From contig JAFLDO010000001.1 of the NCBI GenBank assembly GCA_017302455.1, forward strand, positions 1 to 64,000: DNA of 64,000 bases. Reading direction: 5' to 3'. Under the pieces are notes generated by a model. The model saw only the letters and a program-made list of their open reading frames with translations, searched no databases and was not told the DNA's origin. Position numbers and translations under genes: made by a program. The stretch is from Accumulibacter sp. (lineage in GTDB: Bacteria > Pseudomonadota > Gammaproteobacteria > Burkholderiales > Rhodocyclaceae). Shown piece after piece: positions 16,671 to 25,653 of the stretch; position 1 is the stretch's first letter, and the number at the start of each line of letters is the position of its first letter.

Positions 16671-18548
16671 TCAGTGTGCTGCTCCCTGGGTCTGTAGCAG
16701 CGGCGACTTGAGGGGCCCGTTGACCGACACCGACTTGGCGTTGTGATCGGCGCGTCCGCGCATCTGCACGTCCATGCGGCCACGAATCTGCAGGTCGCGG
16801 CTGATTTCCAGCTGACCCGTGGACTGCATCAGGCCGGCGTTGATGACCAGCCTGGAGAAGCGATAGGCGGTCGGGGTCAGCCTGATGGCGCCGGACAACT
16901 GTTCAAAGCGGGTTCCGCCACCGAGCGTTGCCGGCGTGCTCGACACCCGGCGAACCGCTTCGGGAAGATCGATGCCGCCAAGGACCCCCCGGTCCATCGT
17001 GAACTCGCCGTCCGCGTAGAGCGCCAAGAGTAGCGTCGGCCAGCTTTCCGCGGTTGCCGAGAACTTGAGTCTGCCGGCTGCCTGGCCCTCGAACTGTCCG
17101 CCAATTCCGAACGCCTCGCCGAATCGCTTGGCATCGATGCGCTCGAACGACATCTCGCCAGCCAGGGCCGGTTGTCGCTCGGCGCGCAAGATGGCCGTCC
17201 CCTCGGCCAGGCCGCCAAAGATTCGCAGTTCCATACGCTCGATGACGAAGGCGTTGCCGAGGATCTCTCCCTTCACGGTCAGCGAGTCCATCAAGTAAGG
17301 CGACTGCGGTGCCGGGCGCCAACCGAGCCCCTCCAACTGGATCGCCACCCCACCAGCGATCGGCCTGGCCTCGAGCTGCAGGTTGCGATCGGGGGAATGC
17401 AGCGATACGGACTGGAGGAGCCCATCGGTGGACAGTCCGAACTCACCCTTCATCTCGTCGACGCCCAGCCCCGAGAAGGAGATCTCGGCCTTGTCGAGGG
17501 CCACATGCGATACTCCGGCCCTGGCTGACCCGCGCGCCGCCGACTCCAGCATCCGCGCAAGACTTCCCATGGTTTCGGCGGTCAACTGGATTCCGCTCAG
17601 CTGCACGTTGCGGAACACGATCCGCGGGGACAGCAGGGTAGCGAGTGCAGGTTGCAGGCGCATCTCGGCAACTCGGACAACGTTCCCTTCAGTTTCGGCG
17701 CCGAGGACGACCTTGCCGAGCAGCAAGCCGGGTTGGGGATAGAAGCTGACGCGCATTTCCCCGACCTTGGCGGGCTCGCCGGTGCTTTGCGCGAGAGCGC
17801 CTTCGACGGCGGGCAGATAGAGCGCATAGGGGAAGAACATCGCCGTCAGGAAGACGACGACCGCCAGCAGTAACAAGCTCAGCATGCCGAGCAGCGGCCA
17901 GCCCAGACTGCGGATCTTACCGGCGCGCCGTATCGGTGCGAGGTCAGGCTGATCCATCGGCGTCCGCCGACTCGCACGTGCCCGCCAACGAGCCAGCAGC
18001 GACGGGGTCTCCTGGTCGGTGCTCGCCCCGATACTGGGAGGCCATGGCGGCGTGACTGCGCCCTGGGCCACGAAAACGGTACCGGAGTCCGGGCCGCCGG
18101 AAGACCCGGGCGTAGACGACGGGGGTGGGAGAGTCTTCGCGTTCTCTCGGTCACCCGACAGTGAGAGGCTTCGTCTGGCCGTCATCCCCGGGGCTACTGA
18201 CGGAATCAGGGCCGACTCATCCTTGTTGCCATAGGTCGAGAACTCGGACGGCGGCTGGACGGCGTTGGCCCTCGCCCGCCGCCCATGCCGGCCGCCTTGA
18301 GTCCAGGCAGGATCCTTGTCGTCGCGGCGCTGGATGAAGCCGTCGTGTTCGAGTTCGCACAGCGCGTTCTGGGTTAACAATGGATTGCCGGTGCGGTCAC
18401 ACAGCTCCGCCACGGTAGCGTTTCCGTCGACGAGGATAAGCACCATCCGGACATTTCTCTGGACGACCCGCGTACGCTGTTGCATGGCCTCCTCGCCGGA
18501 AGCGGTCTTCGCGTAAATCAGGTCGGGATCAATCGGTGTTGGGTCCAT
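16671..18548 (-). CDS. AsmA-like membrane protein with an N-terminal winged-helix-like domain
   Basis: 625 residues. Residues 1-85 form a compact helical block (VRMVLILVDGNATVAELCDRTG, then LCELEHDGFIQRRDD) that reads like a small winged-helix or PatA-type domain. A proline/serine-rich linker follows (85-200). One membrane helix lies at about 220-245 (LLGMLSLLLLAVVVFLTAMFF). The periplasmic part carries the beta-rich repeat pattern and C-terminal region of the AsmA family. AsmA-like proteins bridge the envelope and affect lipid transport or outer membrane assembly. The cytoplasmic helical domain joined to AsmA is unusual and suggests coupling to a cytoplasmic signal, which is an inference. 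It is convergent with the aminotransferase gene. Confidence 0.75.
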   Translation of the reverse strand: MDPTPIDPDLIYAKTASGEEAMQQRTRVVQRNVRMVLILVDGNATVAELCDRTGNPLLTQNALCELEHDGFIQRRDDKDPAWTQGGRHGRRARANAVQPPSEFSTYGNKDESALIPSVAPGMTARRSLSLSGDRENAKTLPPPSSTPGSSGGPDSGTVFVAQGAVTPPWPPSIGASTDQETPSLLARWRARASRRTPMDQPDLAPIRRAGKIRSLGWPLLGMLSLLLLAVVVFLTAMFFPYALYLPAVEGALAQSTGEPAKVGEMRVSFYPQPGLLLGKVVLGAETEGNVVRVAEMRLQPALATLLSPRIVFRNVQLSGIQLTAETMGSLARMLESAARGSARAGVSHVALDKAEISFSGLGVDEMKGEFGLSTDGLLQSVSLHSPDRNLQLEARPIAGGVAIQLEGLGWRPAPQSPYLMDSLTVKGEILGNAFVIERMELRIFGGLAEGTAILRAERQPALAGEMSFERIDAKRFGEAFGIGGQFEGQAAGRLKFSATAESWPTLLLALYADGEFTMDRGVLGGIDLPEAVRRVSSTPATLGGGTRFEQLSGAIRLTPTAYRFSRLVINAGLMQSTGQLEISRDLQIRGRMDVQMRGRADHNAKSVSVNGPLKSPLLQTQGAAH

Positions 18549-19039
18549 TCTTGTGGCAAGGCCTTGGCGTCAACGAATCGATGGGCACGGTTTCCGGCAA
18601 GGCCGAATTGTGCGCTTTGTTCGGGTGTGGGAAAAGCCGGAAAATGAGCGACGCGGCACCGATTGGTACGCCCATCGGCGCCGGCCAGCCGCACCAGTTG
18701 TCGCGACTTGCTGCGCAGCTTGCGCGCCAGTCGTGTGCCGGGCTTCGCCAATCGCCATGCGGGCGCGTGCCGTCGATCGATCACGATGATGCCTGTCGCT
18801 CCTTCTTCGCTCCATCGCCTCCTCCTGCAACAGGCGTCTGCCTAGGCGTCGATGGCCCCGACAAGCCGCGGCGTCAGTTGCCTGCTTCAGCTGCCTTTTT
18901 GACCCTCCGGCAGGCAGCCCAAGGGGGCTGGACCGCCACTCACCTCACGCGCCGTGGGCAATGGCCTGCGGCACGCCGGCGCGGGTTCGATGCTTGTTGA
19001 CGAACAGCCTCCCAGTGACTAGAATGCCGCCTCGCGTGT
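18549..19039. other. Gene-free stretch upstream of tRNA-Asn
   Basis: No reading frame here has family-like sequence or a convincing ribosome binding site. A 154-codon open frame on the plus strand is low in hydrophobic residues and looks random. The 3' end should hold the tRNA-Asn promoter, but no clear boxes are seen. Confidence 0.5.
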
Positions 19040-19115
19040 TCCTCGATAGCTCAGTCGGTAGAGCGTCGGACTGTTAATCCGTAGGTCCCTGGTTCGAGCC
19101 CAGGTCGGGGAGCCA
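19040..19115 (+). tRNA. tRNA-Asn (GTT)
   Basis: Acceptor TCCTCGA pairs with TCGGGGA. The anticodon stem CGGAC/... encloses GTT, the T loop is TTCGAGC, and CCA is encoded. A perfect hairpin follows 13 bases downstream. Confidence 0.96.
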
Positions 19116-19128
19116 AGATCACCAACCA

Positions 19129-19161
19129 GCAAGCAGCCCGGCCATGCGCCGGGCTGCTTGC
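19129..19161 (+). terminator. Long perfect hairpin after tRNA-Asn
   Basis: A perfect 14-bp stem (GCAAGCAGCCCGGC, 19129-19142, with its complement at 19148-19161) and a 5-base loop. It follows the tRNA closely and probably ends its transcript, although only a weak T run (CCTTTC) follows. Confidence 0.65.
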
Positions 19162-19530
19162 GTTCACGCCTTTCACTCGTCCTGGCGCGAAACACTGATC
19201 TGTCTTCGTCGCCTTCCCGACACCTTCACCCTTACAGGACAGCGCTTGCCCTCCTGACGCGTTTCCCGCGCGACTCCCAGCCAAGCATCGCAAGGAAATG
19301 TAACAGAAAAGCCCGCGCTTGATGATGCCGTTGCCGTCTGCGCTCCAGAAACCATGGTTGCCGTCGAGGTGGACCGGGCAATGGGGTGGGTCTATGCTAG
19401 TGGTTGTCAGGCTGGCTTCATCGCGGCCACCCCGTGCCCTTCAACGGCGAGCGTGGGCGGGCGATGGGCGGTTGAGCAAGACGCTGGTATTCAGTGGTAG
19501 GGGAGCGCGCAGGCGGGGGATGGCTCGTGA
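19162..19530. other. Gene-free stretch between tRNA-Asn and the HD-GYP gene
   Basis: No frame shows family-like sequence. It should contain the promoter for the leader and HD-GYP gene, but no boxes are convincing. Confidence 0.45.
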
Positions 19531-19532
19531 AG

Positions 19533-19577
19533 GGAGGTGATGGCATGTTGTTGCCGGCGCTGATTCGCTCGCGATGA
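19533..19577 (+). promoter_or_regulatory. Strong Shine-Dalgarno and 10-codon leader ORF coupled to the HD-GYP start
   Basis: GGAGGTGA (19533-19540) precedes an ATG at 19545 opening a 10-residue frame (MLLPALIRSR). Its TGA overlaps the ATG of the HD-GYP gene as ATGA. The HD-GYP ATG has no ribosome binding site of its own, and the only other in-frame choice is closed by a stop at 19538. Translational coupling is therefore likely. Confidence 0.55.
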
Positions 19578-20815
19578 GTTTGAGAATCGATCTGAGAAGC
19601 GCCATTCTGGCGCTTTCCGACGCCCTCGATCTGGTCGGCGTAAACGACTTCCAGCACGGCAAGCGCGTGGCCATGATCGCGCGCGAGACGGCGATCAACA
19701 TGGGCTTGCCCGAGCGACGCCTGGACCGGCTGGTCTGCGGCTGTCTGCTGCACGACCTCGGCGTGTCATCGACCGCGGTGCAGCGTCGCCTGCTCAGGCA
19801 GGCCGACTGGGAAGACCGGCACATTCACTGTGAGACGGGGTATCGGCTGTTGCAGCCTTTCAGTCATTTGTCGCTGGTTTCCCGGGCGGTCCGCTATCAC
19901 CATACGCCCTGGGTCGACCTGCCGGCCGATCTCGGCGAGACCGACGCTCTCGACAGCAATCTGATCCTGCTCGGGGACCGGGTCGACGGCATGTTGCTGC
20001 AGCGCGGATTGGACAACCCGCTGTTCAACCGTCCAGGGATCGTCGAAGCGATCGTCGGGCTGGCTGGCCGCGAACTCTTGCCGGAGGCGGTTGACGCTTT
20101 TATCGCGGTAGCCAGCCGAGAAGCGTTCTGGATTGCTCTGGCGCCGCGTCACGTCCAGTCGTATTTGAACGATTTGCCACTGTCCGAGTGGCGAATGACC
20201 ATCGATTTCCCCATGTTCGGTCACGTCGCCCGTCTCGTTTCGACGATTGTCGATGCCAAGAGTCACTTCACCGCGGCCCACTCGCTCGGTGTTGCGCAGT
20301 TGGCCCGTCACCTCGGGCAGAGGTCGGGGCTGACGGCGGACTCCCTGGCGAAGGTCGAGGTGGCCGGTCTGATGCATGATGTGGGCAAGTTGTGCGTTCC
20401 CGATGAGATCATCGACAAGCGTGCGCGCCTGACGCCTCTGGAGTTCTCGGTGATGGAGCGGCACAGCTTCGAGACCTATCAGATTCTGCGGCATGTTCCC
20501 GGGCTCGAGCAGGTTGCCGAATGGGCCGCCTTTCACCATGAGGCACTCAATGGCCAGGGCTATCCTTTTCGGCGCAGCGCCGCACGCCTGTCGACCGAGG
20601 CGCGAATTGTCGCGGTTGCCGATGTTTTCCAGGCCCTGGCCCAGGAGCGTCCTTACCGCGGCCCGCAACCTGTCGACGTGATTGGCGGGATTCTCGGCGA
20701 GTTCGTCAAGCGCGGGGTTCTCGACGGCGATCTGGTGGCCTTGGCCTGTGAGGACCTCGACGGCAGCTGGCGTGCCGCCACGCTGCCCTGGTCGGGCGAT
20801 GGCGGCGGGGGTTGA
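19574..20815 (+). CDS. HD-GYP cyclic-di-GMP phosphodiesterase with two HD domains
   Basis: 413 residues. The first HD-like domain (20-130) has LLHDLG and RYHHTP. The second (215-380) is a complete HD-GYP: AHSLGVAQLA, LMHDVGKLCVPDEII, MERHSFETYQIL, FHHEALNGQGYPF. This part should bind metals and hydrolyse cyclic-di-GMP in the cytoplasm. The first domain is degenerate in the GYP region and may be regulatory or act on a different nucleotide. No receiver or membrane domain is attached. It is preceded by a coupled 10-codon leader and convergent with glpK. Confidence 0.88.
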   Translation: MSLRIDLRSAILALSDALDLVGVNDFQHGKRVAMIARETAINMGLPERRLDRLVCGCLLHDLGVSSTAVQRRLLRQADWEDRHIHCETGYRLLQPFSHLSLVSRAVRYHHTPWVDLPADLGETDALDSNLILLGDRVDGMLLQRGLDNPLFNRPGIVEAIVGLAGRELLPEAVDAFIAVASREAFWIALAPRHVQSYLNDLPLSEWRMTIDFPMFGHVARLVSTIVDAKSHFTAAHSLGVAQLARHLGQRSGLTADSLAKVEVAGLMHDVGKLCVPDEIIDKRARLTPLEFSVMERHSFETYQILRHVPGLEQVAEWAAFHHEALNGQGYPFRRSAARLSTEARIVAVADVFQALAQERPYRGPQPVDVIGGILGEFVKRGVLDGDLVALACEDLDGSWRAATLPWSGDGGGG

Positions 20816-20840
20816 GCCGCAGCGGCGAGCGGTGCGGGTT

Positions 20841-22352
20841 TCAGTCGGCGATTGCCCAGTGCAGACAACGCTGGACAGCGCGCCGCCAGCCGCCGAGCAG
20901 GGCTGTACGCTGTGCATCCGACATTGCGGGTTCGAAGCGGCGCTCGGCGCGCCACAGGGAAGCGAGCTCGGCCTCGTCCTGCCAGAATCCGACGGCCAGT
21001 CCGGCGAGGTAGGCGGCGCCGAGCGCCGTTGTCTCGGTGACCCTGGGACGGACCACCGGCACGCCGAGCAGGTCGGCCTGAAACTGCAGCAGCAGATCGT
21101 TGGCGCCGCCGCCGCCGTCGACGCGCAACTCGCGCAGACGCTCGCCGGCATCCAATTCCATCGCCCTCAATACCTCGGCACTCTGAAAGGCGATCGCTTC
21201 GAGCGTCGCGCGGGCGATGTGCGCCCGGGTCGTACCGCGCGTCATGCCGAGCAGGGCGCCGCGCGCATAGGGATCCCAGTACGGGGCGCCGAGCCCGGTG
21301 TGGGCGGGGACCAGATAGACGCCGCCAGTGTCGGGTACCGAGGCCGCCAGTGCTTCGATCTCGTCCGAGCGGGAAATCATCGCGAGCCCGTCGCGCAGCC
21401 ATTGCACCGCGGCGCCACCCATGAATACGCTGCCTTCGAGCAGGTAAGTGGTCTGTCCGAGGCGCCGCCAGCCGATCGTCGTGAGCATCCGGTGCGCCGA
21501 GTTCATGGCCCGTGCACCGGTGTTGAGCAGCAGGAAACAGCCGGTCCCGTAGGTATTCTTGGCCATGCCCGGTTCCAGGCAGGCCTGCCCGTAGGTCGCC
21601 GCCTGCTGGTCGCCGGCGATGCCGGCCAGCGGGATCGGGGCGCCGAGCAGGTCGCTGGCCAGCAAGCCCACGACGCCGCTGCTGTCGACGACCCGCGGCA
21701 ACACGGCCGGCGGGACATCGAGCAGGGCCAGCAGTTCGTCATCCCAGCGCAGGCGCCTGATGTCGTAGAGCAGCGTGCGCGAGGCGTTCGACGGATCAGT
21801 GACGTGCACCCGGCCGCCCGACAGCTTCCACGCCAACCAGCTATCGATCGTCCCGAAAGCGAGCTCGCCGCGCTCGGCGCGGGCGCGCGCGCCGGGGATG
21901 TGATCGAGCAGCCATTTCAGCTTGGTTCCGGAGAAGTAGGCGTCGAGGACCAACCCGGTGCGCTGGCCGAACAGCTCGGCATGACCCGCTCGCGCCATGG
22001 AATCGCAGAGTCCGGCGGTCCGCCGGTCCTGCCAGACGATGGCCCGGTGCAGGGGTTCGCCGCTGGCCCGGTCCCAGAGAACGGTCGTCTCGCGCTGGTT
22101 GGTGAGACCGACGGCGGCGATCTGGCTGGCCGCGATGCCACTGTCGCGCAACACGGCACGTGCCACGGCGAGTTGTGTCTGCCAGATATCGTTGGCGTCG
22201 TGCTCGACCCAGCCGGGTTGCGGATAGTGCTGGGTGTACTCCTGTTGGGCGAGCGCGCGGATGCTGCCGTCGCGTGCGAAGACGATGGCGCGCGAACTGG
22301 TCGTCCCCTGGTCGAGTGCCAGAACGAATTGTTCGCGGGTGGTCGCTGCCAT
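20841..22352 (-). CDS. glpK: Glycerol kinase
   Basis: 503 residues, the usual size. The start at [21 protein letters not shown] is supported by an AGGAGA ribosome binding site 8 bases upstream. FGGY family motifs are [12 protein letters not shown] (phosphate loop), [22 protein letters not shown], and [13 protein letters not shown] near the C-terminus. It phosphorylates glycerol to glycerol-3-phosphate using ATP. It stands alone, with no glpF or glpD beside it, and is convergent with the HD-GYP gene. Confidence 0.97.
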   Translation of the reverse strand: MAATTREQFVLALDQGTTSSRAIVFARDGSIRALAQQEYTQHYPQPGWVEHDANDIWQTQLAVARAVLRDSGIAASQIAAVGLTNQRETTVLWDRASGEPLHRAIVWQDRRTAGLCDSMARAGHAELFGQRTGLVLDAYFSGTKLKWLLDHIPGARARAERGELAFGTIDSWLAWKLSGGRVHVTDPSNASRTLLYDIRRLRWDDELLALLDVPPAVLPRVVDSSGVVGLLASDLLGAPIPLAGIAGDQQAATYGQACLEPGMAKNTYGTGCFLLLNTGARAMNSAHRMLTTIGWRRLGQTTYLLEGSVFMGGAAVQWLRDGLAMISRSDEIEALAASVPDTGGVYLVPAHTGLGAPYWDPYARGALLGMTRGTTRAHIARATLEAIAFQSAEVLRAMELDAGERLRELRVDGGGGANDLLLQFQADLLGVPVVRPRVTETTALGAAYLAGLAVGFWQDEAELASLWRAERRFEPAMSDAQRTALLGGWRRAVQRCLHWAIAD

Positions 22353-22438
22353 TGGGCAATCTCCTGCGAGGAAAGAAGAAACAGAGGCTGGGTCGACCAC
22401 GCGAACGATCGGGTGCGGCCGTGGCCGCCGCCGCCGCG

Positions 22439-23020
22439 CTACTCCCTGACGATCAGTTCGGCGATCCAGCGTTTGAAGTCGGCGATCCCCGGATCGTAGC
22501 GTTCGCAGGCCATCAGGCTCTGTCCGAAAACGTAGGCGTAGAGCAGCAGACTACGGCTTTTCGCCTCGCTTTCCGAGACGCCGCGGGCGACAAAGAGCTT
22601 GCGTGTGCATTCGAGGCGCCAGGTATCGACCTCCTCGACGACGGCTGCTGCCTCGGCGTCCCGCCTGGCCCACTCGCGCACGGCCAGCTCGATCGAAATT
22701 CCCTTGCGGTTGCGCGTGGCTCCGTAGACGTCGATCAGATGCAGCAACTGCTCGCGCTCCAGGCCGGGAGCGGCGACGCTCTGCTTGTGAATGTCGCGGA
22801 TGCGGCCATCCCGCCAGGTCTGCAGGACGGCATTGAAGAGATCCTGGCGGTCCTTGAAGTGCCAGTAGAAGCTGCCCTTGGTGACGCCGAAATTCTTCGC
22901 CAGGACCTCGATTCGCATTCCCTGTACACCCTGCTCGGCAAGAACCTCGATTGCCGCCTCGATCCAGCCGCTGCGGTCGAGTGGCGCACGGGGCCTGGTT
23001 TTTTCCGACTTCATCGTCAT
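22439..23020 (-). CDS. TetR-family regulator, probably of the ETF/fatty-acid operon
   Basis: 193 residues. The start is MTMKSEKTR because AAAGGA lies just upstream; the longer in-frame extension has no ribosome binding site. The helix-turn-helix is textbook Tet[13 protein letters not shown], then [23 protein letters not shown] (about 35-57). The C-terminal ligand domain is not diagnostic. It is divergent from etfB, and two palindromes lie in the 217-base gap. By context the ligand may be an acyl-CoA or fatty acid. Confidence 0.88.
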   Translation of the reverse strand: MTMKSEKTRPRAPLDRSGWIEAAIEVLAEQGVQGMRIEVLAKNFGVTKGSFYWHFKDRQDLFNAVLQTWRDGRIRDIHKQSVAAPGLEREQLLHLIDVYGATRNRKGISIELAVREWARRDAEAAAVVEEVDTWRLECTRKLFVARGVSESEAKSRSLLLYAYVFGQSLMACERYDPGIADFKRWIAELIVRE

Positions 23021-23108
23021 CTGGTCCTTTCCTGAATCACGCCGCTGAGGCAATATGCTAAATTCACGTGCAGCAGCCATGGCAAGCGTCTTGACAGCCA
23101 TCGCTCCA

Positions 23109-23120
23109 TACGGTACCGTA
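23109..23120. promoter_or_regulatory. Palindrome in the tetR-etfB divergent promoter region
   Basis: TACGGTACCGTA is a perfect 12-base palindrome about 90 bases upstream of the TetR gene and 118 bases upstream of etfB. It is a candidate operator for the TetR protein. Confidence 0.5.
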
Positions 23121-23126
23121 CGCCAT

Positions 23127-23144
23127 CCATACGACTAAGTATGG
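23127..23144. promoter_or_regulatory. Second inverted repeat in the tetR-etfB region
   Basis: CCATAC and GTATGG form a perfect inverted repeat with a 6-base spacer, 7 bases from the neighbouring palindrome. Both share the TAC/GTA element, as expected for paired TetR sites. Confidence 0.5.
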
Positions 23145-23224
23145 TCTATTGTCCGGTCAGAATTCGTCAATGTCAAACGCGGGCGGTCGCGAAAGCGATT
23201 GCCATCGATTGCCGTGTCGTCATT

Positions 23225-23240
23225 AAGGAGAGAAAACTTG
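23225..23240 (+). promoter_or_regulatory. Ribosome binding site and TTG start of etfB
   Basis: AAGGAG at 23225-23230 lies 7 bases before a TTG whose translation gives the conserved EtfB N-terminus ([10 protein letters not shown]). The next upstream ATG (23199) has no ribosome binding site and would add unconserved residues. Confidence 0.8.
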
Positions 23241-23987
23241 AAGATCCTCGTTCCAGTCAAACGGGTGGTGGATTACAACGTCAAGGTTCGCGTCAAGTCC
23301 GACGCGAGCGATGTTGATCTGGCCAACGTCAAGATGTCAATGAACCCCTTCGACGAAATTGCCGTCGAGGAGGCGGTTCGCCTCAGGGAAGCCGGTGTCG
23401 CCACGGAAGTGGTCGTCGTTTCCGCCGGCGTCGCCAATTGTCAGGAAACCCTGCGTACGGCGATGGCGATTGGCGCCGATCGCGGCATCCTGATTCAGAC
23501 CGACGGCGAACTGCAGCCGCTCGCCGTCGCCAAGCTGCTGAAGGCGGTCTGCGACAAGGAGCAACCGCAGATCGTCATTTGCGGCAAGCAGGCGATCGAC
23601 GACGACGCCAATCAGACCGGCCAGATGCTCGCCGGTCTGCTCAACCGGCCGCAGGCTACGTTTGCCTCGAAGATCGTGGTCGCCGGCACGCAGGCCACGG
23701 TGACGCGCGAGATCGACGGTGGTCTGGAAACCATCGAAGTGCCATTGCCGGCGGTCTTGACGGCCGATCTGCGGCTCAACGAACCGCGTTATGCGACCCT
23801 GCCCAACATCATGAAAGCGAAGAAGAAGCCGCTCGAAACGACCAACCCGGCGGCGCTTGGTGTCGATGTCACGCCGCGTCTGAAGACCCTCAAGGTCGCC
23901 GAACCGGCCAAGCGGACGGCCGGCATCAAGGTCGCCGATGCCGCCGACCTGGTAATGAAACTCAAGACTGAAGCGAAGGTGATCTGA
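23238..23987 (+). CDS. etfB: Electron transfer flavoprotein, beta subunit
   Basis: 249 residues from a TTG start (see the ribosome binding site). The sequence shows [36 protein letters not shown], and the AMP-site and signature region [20 protein letters not shown]. With EtfA it forms the soluble FAD/AMP heterodimer that takes electrons from acyl-CoA dehydrogenases and passes them to ETF-quinone oxidoreductase. It is first in an operon and 2 bases from etfA. The acyl-CoA dehydrogenase downstream in the same run is a likely electron donor. Confidence 0.97.
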   Translation: MKILVPVKRVVDYNVKVRVKSDASDVDLANVKMSMNPFDEIAVEEAVRLREAGVATEVVVVSAGVANCQETLRTAMAIGADRGILIQTDGELQPLAVAKLLKAVCDKEQPQIVICGKQAIDDDANQTGQMLAGLLNRPQATFASKIVVAGTQATVTREIDGGLETIEVPLPAVLTADLRLNEPRYATLPNIMKAKKKPLETTNPAALGVDVTPRLKTLKVAEPAKRTAGIKVADAADLVMKLKTEAKVI

Positions 23988-23989
23988 CC

Positions 23990-24922
23990 ATGACCATTCT
24001 CGTAATTGCCGAACACGACAATTCTTCGATCAAGGCGGCAACGCTCAACGCCGTCACCGCGGCGACCCGGATCGGCGGCGATATCCACCTGCTGGTTGCC
24101 GGCAGTGCTTGCACGACAGCCGCCGAGGCCGCGGCACGGATCGCCGGGGTGAGCAAGGTGCTGGTTGCCGACGCTGCCCACTATGCCGATCAGTCGCCCG
24201 AGAATCTGGCGGCGCTGGTGGTGGCGAATGCCGCGGACTATGGCCACATCCTCGCGCCGGCGACGACCGGCGGCAAGAACTTCATGCCGCGCGTCGCCGC
24301 GCTGCTCGACGTGGCGCAGATCTCGGAGATCTCCGCCGTCGAGTCTGCCGACACCTTCGCCCGCCCGATCTACGCCGGCAATGTCATCGCCACCGTCAAG
24401 TCGTCCGACCCGGTGAAGGTCATCACCGTCCGGTCAACGGCTTTCGAAGCGGCTGGCGAGGGCGGCAGTGCGCCCATCGAGGCCCTGGCAGCCGGCGCCG
24501 ACCTCGGCCTGAGCAAGCTGCTCGGGCGGGAACTCACCAAGTCGGAGCGTCCTGAACTCACCGCCGCCAAGGTCATCGTTTCGGGTGGGCGCGGCATGGG
24601 CAATGGCGAGAACTTCCATGGGTTGCTCGAGCCTCTGGCCGACAAACTGGGTGCGGCGTTGGGCGCCTCGCGCGCGGCGGTCGATGCGGGGTTCGCTCCG
24701 AACGACTATCAGGTCGGCCAGACCGGCAAGATCGTCGCACCGCAGTTGTACATCGCGGTCGGCATTTCGGGTGCAATCCAGCATCTGGCCGGCATGAAGG
24801 ACAGCAAGGTGATCGTGGCGATCAACAAGGACGCCGAAGCGCCGATTTTCCAGGTGGCCGACTACGGACTGGTTGGCGACCTGTTCGAGGTGCTCCCGGC
24901 ACTGGTGGCAGAACTCGGCTGA
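23990..24922 (+). CDS. etfA: Electron transfer flavoprotein, alpha subunit
   Basis: 310 residues. The N-terminal Rossmann-like half is [11 protein letters not shown]. The FAD-binding C-terminal half has [39 protein letters not shown], and [19 protein letters not shown]. It partners EtfB in electron transfer from beta-oxidation. The 2-base gap from etfB implies co-translation, and the ECF permease gene starts 22 bases after its stop. Confidence 0.97.
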   Translation: MTILVIAEHDNSSIKAATLNAVTAATRIGGDIHLLVAGSACTTAAEAAARIAGVSKVLVADAAHYADQSPENLAALVVANAADYGHILAPATTGGKNFMPRVAALLDVAQISEISAVESADTFARPIYAGNVIATVKSSDPVKVITVRSTAFEAAGEGGSAPIEALAAGADLGLSKLLGRELTKSERPELTAAKVIVSGGRGMGNGENFHGLLEPLADKLGAALGASRAAVDAGFAPNDYQVGQTGKIVAPQLYIAVGISGAIQHLAGMKDSKVIVAINKDAEAPIFQVADYGLVGDLFEVLPALVAELG

Positions 24923-24944
24923 TCGGCAGCGGACGGCGGGCAGC

Positions 24945-25610
24945 ATGAATTTGCCGGATGGCCTGCTGGACGGGAGCTGGACCTTGACGGCCTGGCTCCT
25001 GTTCGTGCCCCTCGCGCTGTTTGCCGTGTGGCAGGCGCCTTGGGCTGTCCTGGCCGACAGCGTCCGCCTGAACGCCTTTCTGGGCATGATCGTTGCGCTG
25101 ATCTTGCTCTGGCAGATGAAGGCCGGGATCAAGCCGGGTCTGTCGCTGCACCTGCTTGGTGCGACGGTGTTTGCCCTGTCCTTCGGATGGGCTCTGGCCT
25201 TTGTCGGTCTCTGCCTGGTTCTCGTCGGGGTGAGCCTGAACGGTGCCGCCGGCTGGCAGGCTTTCGCGGCCAACGCCCTGTTGATGGCGGGGGTCGGCGT
25301 AGCCGCCAGCCACGCGCTGCATCAACTGGTCAGGCGACTGCTGCCGCCGCAACTCTTCGTCTACATCTTCTGTAACGGTTTCTTCGCGTCGGCGCTGGCG
25401 GTGATGGCCGTCGGCGTGGTCTCTTGCCTGGTCTTTGCGGCGGCCGGAACCTATCCTGCAGACTACCTGACCGGCGAATATCTGCCGTACTTCCTTCTGC
25501 TCGGTTTTTCCGAGGCGTGGCTTTCGGGAATGCTGACGACGCTCTTTGCCGTCTATCGCCCGGACTTGCTGGCGGATTTCAAGGACGCACAGTTTCTCGG
25601 AAAGAAATGA
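24945..25610 (+). CDS. Energy-coupling factor-type permease, CbiM-like
   Basis: 221 residues from ATG 24945, with about seven hydrophobic segments spanning almost the whole chain, an N-terminal NLPDGLLDG and a histidine in HALHQLVRR. This size and pattern fit the CbiM-like ECF substrate-binding permeases (cobalt/nickel or unknown substrates). CbiM proteins normally start MHIP with a metal-binding N-terminus, which is absent here, so metal transport is doubtful. No CbiN, CbiQ or ATPase gene is nearby. It lies between etfA and a FimV-like gene, probably co-transcribed by spacing (22 and 43 bases). Confidence 0.7.
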   Translation: MNLPDGLLDGSWTLTAWLLFVPLALFAVWQAPWAVLADSVRLNAFLGMIVALILLWQMKAGIKPGLSLHLLGATVFALSFGWALAFVGLCLVLVGVSLNGAAGWQAFAANALLMAGVGVAASHALHQLVRRLLPPQLFVYIFCNGFFASALAVMAVGVVSCLVFAAAGTYPADYLTGEYLPYFLLLGFSEAWLSGMLTTLFAVYRPDLLADFKDAQFLGKK

Positions 25611-25653
25611 CTCGTTCTCGCGAACTCTTTGCCCAACCAGGAGCGCTTTCCTG

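Noticed and set aside
18536..19000. 154-codon plus-strand frame before tRNA-Asn
   Set aside because: No ribosome binding site, random-looking composition, no family similarity recognised.
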